Below are positions 1-4,187 of a stretch of DNA of 7,967 nucleotides, piece by piece. The DNA comes from Lentisphaeria bacterium UBA1724. Its GTDB lineage: Bacteria > Verrucomicrobiota > Lentisphaeria > Oligosphaerales > Oligosphaeraceae. Below the pieces are notes generated by a model. It saw nothing but the letters and a program-made list of their open reading frames with translations. It had not been told where the DNA came from and made no database searches. The stretch spans positions 66,216 to 74,182 of the forward strand of contig DCIO01000083.1 of assembly GCA_002315885.1 (NCBI GenBank), given 5' to 3'. Both the position numbers and the translations under genes were made by a program. Every line of letters begins with the position of its first letter. Within the stretch, counting starts at the first letter, position 1.

Positions 1-25
1 GGTTCGAGTCCGTTTGCCCGCTCCA
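1..25 (+). tRNA. tRNA-Gly, 3' end only (cut by window start)
   Basis: Only the last 25 bases are present. The T-loop TTCGAGT is at 3-9, the T-stem 3' strand CCGTT at 10-14, the acceptor 3' strand TGCCCGC at 15-21, the discriminator T at 22 and an encoded CCA at 23-25. A U73 discriminator after an acceptor ending CCCGC is typical of bacterial tRNA-Gly, and the E. coli glyT (UCC) tRNA ends the same way. The anticodon lies outside the window, so the isoacceptor cannot be given. The T-loop has the normal C56, in contrast to the tRNA-His downstream. Confidence 0.8.
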
Positions 26-31
26 TTTCCA

Positions 32-64
32 AAAGCCGTAGGTCTCAAGCCTGCGGCTTTTTTT
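32..64 (+). terminator. Intrinsic terminator of the tRNA-Gly unit
   Basis: An 11-bp stem pairs AAAGCCGTAGG (32-42) with CCTGCGGCTTT (50-60), with one T-G wobble and a 7-base loop. It runs into seven T residues (58-64). It lies seven bases after the tRNA CCA end and separates tRNA-Gly from tRNA-His, so the two are probably separate transcripts. Confidence 0.85.
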
Positions 65-129
65 GTGGCAATCAGGGACCGAAAACGCAAAAATCTTGGC
101 AAAGAATTCCAATATTTAGGCGAGTGTAT

Positions 130-157
130 TTGAAATCCTTGGAATAGCCTTTATAGT
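130..157 (+). promoter_or_regulatory. Sigma-70-type promoter of tRNA-His
   Basis: TTGAAA (130-135) and TATAGT (152-157) are separated by 16 bp. The predicted start, around 163-165, lies 8 to 10 bases before the tRNA. The bases after the -10 box are GC-rich (CCCGAGC), as in stringently controlled stable-RNA promoters. Assigned by consensus only; the promoter preferences of this organism are not known from the window. Confidence 0.6.
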
Positions 158-172
158 ACCCGAGCTTTCGAT

Positions 173-249
173 GCTCCCCATAGCTCAGTTGATAGAGCGC
201 TTGGTTGTGGCCCAAGAGGTCGCCAGTTTGAGCCTGGCTGGGGAGCCCA
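173..249 (+). tRNA. tRNA-His (GTG anticodon), with G-1 and an A19-U56 pair
   Basis: A complete cloverleaf. G-1 at 173 faces the discriminator C73 at 246, the identity pair of bacterial tRNA-His. The acceptor is CTCCCCA (174-180) with TGGGGAG (239-245). The D-stem is GCTC/GAGC (183-186/195-198). The anticodon stem is CTTGG/CCAAG (200-204/212-216) with anticodon GTG at 207-209. The T-stem is GCCAG/CTGGC (222-226/234-238), and CCA is encoded at 247-249. The Levitt pair G15-C48 is normal (G188, C221). The D-loop reads AGTTGATA instead of AGTTGGTA, so residue 19 is A (192). The T-loop reads TTTGAGC, so residue 56 is T (229). The nearly invariant G19-C56 elbow pair is therefore A-U, with both partners changed. 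That argues for a functional tRNA rather than a decayed one. Confidence 0.96.
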
Positions 250-275
250 GATTTGTTTCGTGCTTTGTTACCTCA

Positions 276-390
276 TGACAAGGGTGTTTTTCCTGCGTCA
301 ACGGGCAAACGTGCCGGATCCATCATAAAGGCCAGTCCTGTGGCCATCCGATATTTGCCCGCATTCTCGTTTTGAGTCTGCGGGCTTTTT
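276..390 (+). promoter_or_regulatory. Structured leader with competing stem and terminator (possible attenuator or riboswitch)
   Basis: Between tRNA-His and the TM1266-family gene the RNA can form a nested arm. P1 is CGGGCAAA (302-309) with TTTGCCCG (354-361), 8 bp. P2 is CGGAT (315-319) with ATCCG (346-350). P3 is GGCCA (330-334) with TGGCC (341-345), loop GTCCTG. A 10-base bulge (320-329) and an internal loop (310-314/351-353) are left open. A small hairpin precedes it (TGAC 276-279 with GTCA 297-300, AGG 281-283 with CCT 292-294). Bases 357-361 of P1 are also the 5' arm of the terminator 357-385, so P1 and the terminator cannot form together. This is the layout of an on-type attenuator. 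I do not recognise a known riboswitch class. No clear promoter lies between 250 and 300, so transcription may come from the tRNA-His promoter. The alternative is that this is only the tRNA trailer with chance pairing. Confidence 0.35.
357..390 (+). terminator. Intrinsic terminator before the TM1266-family gene
   Basis: GCCCGCA (357-363) pairs with TGCGGGC (379-385), with an additional inner CTC/GAG (366-368/374-376), followed by five T residues (386-390). It lies 38 bases upstream of the next start codon and about 107 bases after tRNA-His. It can end the tRNA-His transcript, or act as a conditional terminator in the leader of the next gene. Confidence 0.75.
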
Positions 391-428
391 GTTTGTCAAA
401 TTCCGTCGAACGAGGAGGAAACTCTGCC

Positions 429-674
429 ATGAACAAGCGCGTCGCCGTGATTGCGATTTGGATTGAGGACCGCACTGTGGTCCCCGAGGTCAATCGCCTG
501 TTGAGTGATTACCAGGAATTGATGCGTGGCCGGATGGGGTTGCCCTTCCGGGATTTTTCCGCGAATCTGATTTCCTTGATTCTTGAGGGGAATACGGACC
601 AATTGGGTGCCCTCTCGGGAAAATTAGGGATGCTCTCTGGTGTCACGGCGAAGATTCTTTACTTAACCAAGTAG
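429..674 (+). CDS. TM1266-family iron-only hydrogenase system regulator (putative)
   Basis: An 81-residue protein with the ferredoxin-like/ACT-type layout of the small TM1266 family, which usually sits near the [FeFe]-hydrogenase maturases HydE, HydF and HydG and is presumed to regulate them. The molecular role of the family is not firmly established. Recognisable blocks are the N-terminal strand KRVAVIAIWIEDR, the central VNRLLSDY helix followed by GRMGLPFRD, and the C-terminal ALSGKLGMLSGVTAK block, in the usual order and at the usual length of about 80 residues. The ATG at 429 is chosen because AGGAGG (413-418) lies 10 bases upstream and the family begins with M-x-K/R-x-x-V; the frame is open further upstream, but that part has no homology to the family. 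No hydrogenase or maturase gene is in the window, so here the gene stands apart from its usual partners. It follows a terminator-containing leader (276-390) and precedes a pseudopilin gene by 45 bases. Confidence 0.88.
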   Translation: MNKRVAVIAIWIEDRTVVPEVNRLLSDYQELMRGRMGLPFRDFSANLISLILEGNTDQLGALSGKLGMLSGVTAKILYLTK

Positions 675-719
675 AATCTCGGGCGCATGATTGCGAACCC
701 GACGCCTCCCTCCAGAAAA

Positions 720-1454
720 ATGAAAAGATTCACTCTGATTGAACTCCTCGTCGTCATCGCAATTATCGCCATTCTGGCAGCCATGCTCCTGCCCGCGCTC
801 TCCAAGGCACGGGAACGGGCACGCAGCATAGCCTGCTGCAACAACCTGAAACAAATCGGGCTGGCATCCAATCTCTACTGCGATGACTTCGGAGGGTATG
901 TGGCGCCTAGCTACTACGGACTTGCCAACGAAGCCGCAGTTCAGGCATACGGCACCTGGGATCTGAAATTCGGACCATACATCGGCTATAGCACCAACGA
1001 GGAACAGACGATTCCATACGGAGCCTGGCCTGTTTTCAAGTGCCCGAATGACAATGGTGGAGACCCGCTCTATGCCGCGGAAAATCGTCGACGCTCCTAC
1101 GCAATTGTGGCGGGATATGTGAACATCAAGTTCCCCGCCCACATCATCGATTACTACCAGAAGCCCTCCGCGACATACTTCTTCAGCGAAGTGGACCACT
1201 CTGGAAACACGGATTCCGCGTACGCACTGACATACGGCCCCACAAACCGCGTGGGCGTCACGGGGAATACCCAGAGCATGGCCCTGAAGAATTCCCGGTC
1301 CATCGGCGCAAACCACTTCAATGGCGCCTGGATCATGTATCTGGATTCCCATGCCGCTCGGGTGGAACACTGGAGCTATCGGGATGTGGCGACGCCATAC
1401 CTCGTCAATACCAACGAGGAATTGAAATTTGCGGATAACTTGGAAATGCCCTAA
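720..1454 (+). CDS. Pseudopilin-like protein with type II prepilin leader (Lentisphaerota type)
   Basis: A 244-residue secreted protein of the pseudopilin superfamily. The leader is MKR, followed by the hydrophobic N-helix starting F4-T-L-I-E8, which carries the conserved Glu at position +5 and runs to about residue 25. A basic segment, SKARERAR, and the C39-C40-N-N-L-K-Q block follow. The rest resembles the exported domain of DUF1559-like or H-X9-DG pseudopilins: H199 and D209 keep the H-x9-D spacing, but the next residue is S rather than G. The residue before the cleavage site is R3 rather than the canonical G, which I recall as common in the large pseudopilin families of Lentisphaerota. 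The ATG at 720 gives the usual short leader; an in-frame ATG at 687 would add 11 residues. Neither has a good ribosome binding site. The function of these paralogues is unknown; no assembly ATPase, prepilin peptidase or secretin gene is nearby. Confidence 0.85.
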   Translation: MKRFTLIELLVVIAIIAILAAMLLPALSKARERARSIACCNNLKQIGLASNLYCDDFGGYVAPSYYGLANEAAVQAYGTWDLKFGPYIGYSTNEEQTIPYGAWPVFKCPNDNGGDPLYAAENRRRSYAIVAGYVNIKFPAHIIDYYQKPSATYFFSEVDHSGNTDSAYALTYGPTNRVGVTGNTQSMALKNSRSIGANHFNGAWIMYLDSHAARVEHWSYRDVATPYLVNTNEELKFADNLEMP

Positions 1455-1461
1455 ATAAATG

Positions 1462-1491
1462 TTAACTGTAAATACATTTTAGAGTTATATT
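1462..1491 (+). promoter_or_regulatory. Possible rubrerythrin promoter
   Basis: TATATT (1486-1491) is a fair -10 box, and TTAACT (1462-1467) is a weak -35 box with an 18-bp spacer. The 11-mer GAGTTATATTA (1482-1492) recurs exactly upstream of the S1 gene (5934-5944), which supports a shared promoter element. No terminator is seen between the pseudopilin gene and this site, so read-through is also possible. Confidence 0.4.
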
Positions 1492-1556
1492 AAAGCCAAG
1501 GTCTTAGTCCGATGTCGAGTCGGGCAAGAGAAATCCACCACAAGGAGAAAATGACA

Positions 1557-2093
1557 ATGGAACTGAAAGACAGCCAAACCGCGAAAAATCTCGCCTATGC
1601 CTTCGCAGGCGAGTCCCAGGCCCGCAATAAGTACACCTACTTTGCCAGCGTAGCGAAGAAAGAGGGTTATGAGCAGATTGCCGCGATCTTCCAGGAGACC
1701 GCCGACAATGAGAAGGAGCACGCGAAGCTCTGGTTCAAGCACTTGGAAGGCATCGGCACCACCGCCGAGAATCTCCAGGCCGCCGCATCTGGCGAGCACG
1801 AAGAGTGGACCGAGATGTACAAGGGTTTTGCCGAAGTCGCCCGTCAGGAGGGCTTCGCCGCCATCGCATTCCAGTTTGAGGCAGTCGCCGCCATCGAGAA
1901 GCATCACGAGGAGCGCTATCTGGCTCTGCTGAAGACTATCCAGGAAGGCACCACCTACGTCAAGGTCGGCAAGGTGATGTGGATCTGCCGTAACTGCGGT
2001 CACATCTATGTTGGCGAGAAGGCCCCCGAGATGTGCCCCGTCTGCAAGCATCCCAAGGCGTACTTCCAGCTCTTCCAGGGCGATAACTACTAG
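1557..2093 (+). CDS. rbr: Rubrerythrin
   Basis: A 178-residue cytoplasmic non-haem iron protein that reduces hydrogen peroxide to water with electrons from NADH through rubredoxin-type carriers, a main oxidative-stress defence in anaerobes. Residues 1-138 form the four-helix diiron domain. All seven ligands known from the Desulfovibrio protein have counterparts: E19, E52, H55 (E-x-x-H), E80, E83 (E-x-x-E), E114 and H117 (E-x-x-H). Residues 140-178 are the rubredoxin-like domain, with C144-x2-C147 and C160-x2-C163. The length is near the usual 190. The ATG at 1557 is preferred because AAGGAG (1542-1547) lies nine bases upstream; the ATG at 1551 would leave only three. The gene has a candidate promoter upstream and a strong terminator downstream, so it is probably transcribed mainly on its own. 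Nothing essential is missing and it should be active. Confidence 0.97.
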   Translation: MELKDSQTAKNLAYAFAGESQARNKYTYFASVAKKEGYEQIAAIFQETADNEKEHAKLWFKHLEGIGTTAENLQAAASGEHEEWTEMYKGFAEVARQEGFAAIAFQFEAVAAIEKHHEERYLALLKTIQEGTTYVKVGKVMWICRNCGHIYVGEKAPEMCPVCKHPKAYFQLFQGDNY

Positions 2094-2114
2094 GTTATCT
2101 CGATTGCAGTAGCA

Positions 2115-2153
2115 CAAGGCCGGTCTGCGGAATGCGGGCCGGCCTTGCTTTTT
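2115..2153 (+). terminator. Intrinsic terminator of the rubrerythrin gene
   Basis: CAAGGCCGG (2115-2123) pairs perfectly with CCGGCCTTG (2139-2147), nine bp with a 15-base loop, followed by CTTTTT (2148-2153). The T-run passes directly into the heptamer array with no base in between. Confidence 0.88.
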
Positions 2154-2251
2154 AATTCTCAATTCTCGATTCTCAATTCTCAATTCTCAATTCCTGATTC
2201 TCAATTCCTGATTCTTGATTCCTGATTCTTGATTCTTGATTCTGGATTCTG
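2154..2251 (+). repeat. Array of fourteen 7-bp repeats, consensus RATTCYB
   Basis: Fourteen consecutive heptamers with no length change in any copy. The order is AATTCTC, AATTCTC, GATTCTC, AATTCTC, AATTCTC, AATTCCT, GATTCTC, AATTCCT, GATTCTT, GATTCCT, GATTCTT, GATTCTT, GATTCTG, GATTCTG. The ATTC core is invariant and the variants change gradually from the 5' to the 3' end. The same AATTCTC unit occurs in the same orientation at 5790-5817. It has no spacers and no coding potential of its own. Confidence 0.97.
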
Positions 2252-2256
2252 GTAAA

Positions 2257-2299
2257 TTGACATACAATGTATTACAATTGCGTTATATTTAAATGCATT
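2257..2299 (+). promoter_or_regulatory. Promoter and operator region of the toxin-antitoxin pair
   Basis: TTGACA (2257-2262) is a perfect -35 hexamer, but the best -10 candidates, TTATAT or TATATT (2283-2289), leave a 20-21 bp spacer, so the exact promoter is uncertain. Overlapping palindromes lie across it: ATACA-A-TGTAT (2262-2272), TGTA-T-TACA (2268-2276), CAATTG (2275-2280) and AATGCATT (2292-2299). ACAAT is repeated with a 10-bp period (2264-2268, 2274-2278). RelB/DinJ antitoxins repress their own operons by binding such sites with a ribbon-helix-helix domain, so autoregulation is the likely role. Confidence 0.5.
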
Positions 2300-2318
2300 A
2301 CCATAGGAGGTGTCATAC

Positions 2319-2597
2319 ATGCCATCAACCACAGTGAATTTTAGTGTCAGAACCGATGCGGCTCTGAAACGTCAAGCGGATTTGTTTCTTTCCAATGTCG
2401 GTATGACCATGTCAACCGCAATCAACCTGTATCTTCGGAAGATGGTCATGGAACAGCGGATTCCCTTTGAGATTTCGCTTTCCCCGTTGAGTGCAGAAGA
2501 CCGATTGGCACTTCAGGAGGCCGAAGAACTCAAGAAGCCTGGTGTGGGAAGGGTCTTTAAGACTGTAAACGAACTACGTGAGGATCTTCTCTCATGA
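2319..2597 (+). CDS. dinJ: RelB/DinJ-family antitoxin
   Basis: A 92-residue antitoxin expected to neutralise the YafQ-like toxin encoded next to it and to repress the operon. Residues 3-48 form the ribbon-helix-helix DNA-binding part: the strand TTVNFSVRTD, a helix ALKRQADLFLSNVG, the turn MTMSTAINLYLRKMV, then the RIPFEI segment typical of DinJ. The C-terminal part (about 55-92) is charged and would wrap around the toxin. The ATG at 2319 is chosen because AGGAGG (2305-2310) lies eight bases upstream; an in-frame GTG at 2310 overlaps that site and is not credible. The stop codon overlaps the toxin start as ATGA (2594-2597), so the two are translationally coupled. Confidence 0.93.
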   Translation: MPSTTVNFSVRTDAALKRQADLFLSNVGMTMSTAINLYLRKMVMEQRIPFEISLSPLSAEDRLALQEAEELKKPGVGRVFKTVNELREDLLS

Positions 2598-2875
2598 TTT
2601 ACGACATCAAACGAACTACCCAGTTCAAAAAAGATGTCAAACTCATGTTGAGACAGGGACGGAATCTCCAGGAACTTCTTGATGTGGTGGAGATGCTTCG
2701 AACGGACGTGCCTTTGCCAGAACAATATTGCGATCATGCACTTACAGGGAATTGGCATGGCAAGCGAGAGTGCCATATCAACCCAGATTGGTTGCTTATT
2801 TACGAGAAAAGCGAGGGATTGCTTCTTTTGACACTCGTGCGAACGGGTTCCCACAGCCAAACCCTAAAAGTGTGA
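2594..2875 (+). CDS. yafQ: YafQ-family mRNA interferase toxin (RelE/ParE superfamily)
   Basis: A 93-residue toxin that, by family, cleaves mRNA in the ribosomal A site. The core FKKDVK motif (11-16), PLPEQYCDHALTG (40-52), the RECHINPDWLLIY block (58-70) and the C-terminal LVRTGSHS (81-88) match YafQ. Residues aligned with the E. coli catalytic set are H48, H61, D65 and H87; the position of E. coli Phe91 is Leu91 here. The length is the same as the E. coli protein, and no disruption is seen, so the toxin is probably active. It has no ribosome binding site of its own beyond the coupling to dinJ through ATGA. No intrinsic terminator follows it. Confidence 0.94.
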   Translation: MIYDIKRTTQFKKDVKLMLRQGRNLQELLDVVEMLRTDVPLPEQYCDHALTGNWHGKRECHINPDWLLIYEKSEGLLLLTLVRTGSHSQTLKV

Positions 2876-2896
2876 AGCAGTTACTATTCAGAACCG

Positions 2897-2921
2897 CGAA
2901 AGACACGAAAGACACGAAAGA
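2897..2921 (+). repeat. Short 9-bp tandem repeat, CGAAAGACA
   Basis: Two full CGAAAGACA units (2897-2905, 2906-2914) and a partial third, CGAAAGA (2915-2921). It lies 21 bases after the toxin stop codon. It is followed by an alternating AT tract (2928-2936). It would read K-D-T-K-D-T-K-E in one frame, but that is low complexity rather than a gene. Confidence 0.85.
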
Positions 2922-2972
2922 GATGTGATATATATATGTGTGTCTGCAGTGCTTGTGCATTTCCCCCCATCG

Positions 2973-3016
2973 TCCCCAAAATCCGGATCCGGAGCATCCG
3001 TTGAGGATTTTGGGGA
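2973..3016. repeat. Strong inverted repeat upstream of the SprT-like gene
   Basis: TCCCCAAAATCC (2973-2984) pairs perfectly with GGATTTTGGGGA (3005-3016), 12 bp, with a 20-base loop. The loop side contains a 10-bp palindrome CCGGATCCGG (2983-2992) and a small hairpin CGGA/TCCG (2990-2993/2997-3000). There is no T-run after it on either strand, so it is not a standard terminator. It ends 25 bases before the SprT-like start codon and could act on that gene's mRNA or as a protein binding site. Confidence 0.8.
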
Positions 3017-3041
3017 AGAAAAAGGCATTACGTTAACGGAC

Positions 3042-4187
3042 ATGTCCGAAAATGCCAGAACATCCCTTTATGCGTCGGCGCTTTCCGAAGAATGGCGGAT
3101 TGCGGTGATGCGTTTGACTCCCGAAGAGCGTCGTGTCTTGAAGCAGCCGCTTTTTTCGGTGGTCCCGGAATTGCCTGGCAAGTGGGGCCAATGGCGCGGA
3201 GGAAAAATCCAGTGCATTGAAATCAAGGAGGAGCTGATTTTGCGTCATCCCTGGTATGCGGTAGTGGACGTCCTGCGTCACGAGTTGGCCCACCAGGCAG
3301 TGGAGGCATTTTTCCCGAATTCCGGAGAGTCTCCCCACGGCCCCCATTTTGTGGAGATGTGCAGGAAACTGGGTGCCCGTCCCCAGGCATCAGGGAATTA
3401 TCCCACCTTGGACGAAGTGATTTACTCCGAGGAGGAGGACGAAAGCAGCCAGGAAGGTGCGGTCACTCCACAGGCGCGATTGCTGCTGAAAATCCGGAAA
3501 TTGCTTTCGTTGTCAGAGAGTGCCAATGAAAACGAGGCCCGTTCCGCGCTGTTGAAAGCCCGTGAACTGGAGGCCAAATACGCCCTAGAGTTCGGCGAAG
3601 CGGAATTGACTCAGACGGAGGACACGCAGCTCTACACCATTGGTGTGGGGCCGTTGTTGAAGCGCCTGACCGTCAAGCACTCGATTCTGGGGGCGATTCT
3701 GCAGGAGTTCTACTGTGTCAGAGTCATCTGGGACAACGTGCCTGACATTGACAGCGACAAGCCTGGGGCATTCTGTCGTCAGTTGAGTCTGAGTGGCAGC
3801 AAGAAGGACCTGCAAATTGCCACATACGTCTATGACTGCCTGACCGCATACATCACCCACGCCATCTACGAATTGCCCGGCAATCTGCTGGGGAAAGTGC
3901 TGACCTCCGCCAAAATCCGCCAGGACTTCGAGATTGGGGTGCTATCGGGGTTCCAGTCGGCATTGCGGGAGCAGAACCAGCGTCCCGAGATGCGTGCGTT
4001 GGTCTTAAGTGACCGGACCCATCTGGAGGAATACTGCCGCTGGGTATTTCCCCACCTGCGCAAGACCCGGCATGCCATCCACACCCGATCCGAGGAAGTC
4101 CGTGCGGCGGGCGAGACTGCGGGCCGGCGCTTCCAGATTAAGCCAGGCGTAGAGAATTCCAAGAATAGCAGGAGCCTTCCGAAGTGA
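3042..4187 (+). CDS. SprT-like zinc metalloprotease domain fused to DUF2786 and a DUF7168-like region
   Basis: A 381-residue protein. Residues about 8-128 form a SprT-like zincin: H80-E81-L-A-H84 is the HExxH site and H99 of the following H-G-P-H-F motif is the probable third zinc ligand, as in SPRTN and SprT. Such domains degrade DNA-bound or misplaced proteins. Residues about 143-182 match DUF2786 (the KIRKLLSLSES, NENEA and KARELEAKY pattern), a short domain of unknown role. Residues about 205-312 resemble the DUF7168 region that commonly follows DUF2786, ending in DFEIGVLSGFQSAL. The tail is basic. No signal peptide is seen, so it should be cytoplasmic. The ATG at 3042 is chosen because homology begins just after it; a GTG at 2925 would add 39 residues translated from the repeats and inverted repeat. 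Its ribosome binding site is poor. The stop overlaps the permease start as GTGA. The biological substrate is unknown. Confidence 0.8.
   Translation: MSENARTSLYASALSEEWRIAVMRLTPEERRVLKQPLFSVVPELPGKWGQWRGGKIQCIEIKEELILRHPWYAVVDVLRHELAHQAVEAFFPNSGESPHGPHFVEMCRKLGARPQASGNYPTLDEVIYSEEEDESSQEGAVTPQARLLLKIRKLLSLSESANENEARSALLKARELEAKYALEFGEAELTQTEDTQLYTIGVGPLLKRLTVKHSILGAILQEFYCVRVIWDNVPDIDSDKPGAFCRQLSLSGSKKDLQIATYVYDCLTAYITHAIYELPGNLLGKVLTSAKIRQDFEIGVLSGFQSALREQNQRPEMRALVLSDRTHLEEYCRWVFPHLRKTRHAIHTRSEEVRAAGETAGRRFQIKPGVENSKNSRSLPK

Noticed and set aside
276..361. T-box or GEMM (c-di-GMP) riboswitch before the TM1266-family gene
   Set aside because: AGGGTG at 281-286 and GGGCAAAC at 303-310 recall short pieces of these classes, but the remaining conserved elements (T-box specifier and antiterminator bulge, GEMM tetraloop and receptor) are missing.
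663..1370. A 235-codon open frame on the minus strand across the pseudopilin gene
   Set aside because: The + strand frame has an unmistakable pilin leader and family motifs; the antisense product has no recognisable domain and no ribosome binding site.
1478..1494. PerR or Fur box before rubrerythrin
   Set aside because: TTTA...TAAA flanks an AT-rich core, but the inner positions do not match a 7-1-7 inverted repeat; it is better explained by a -10 element.
1485..2183. A 232-codon open frame on the minus strand across rubrerythrin
   Set aside because: Its start is inside the heptamer array, which reads R-I-E-N-R-E-L-R-I in that frame, and the rest is antisense to a complete rubrerythrin.
2154..2251. 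CRISPR array
   Set aside because: The units are 7 bp and directly tandem with no spacers; no cas gene is in view.
2973..3016. Intrinsic terminator for the toxin-antitoxin operon
   Set aside because: The stem is strong, but no T-run follows on either strand, and the stem lies about 100 bases after the toxin stop.
2925..3041. A 39-residue N-terminal extension of the SprT-like protein from GTG 2925
   Set aside because: It would translate the AT tract and the strong inverted repeat, has no ribosome binding site and no similarity to SprT proteins; ATG 3042 begins just before the homologous region.
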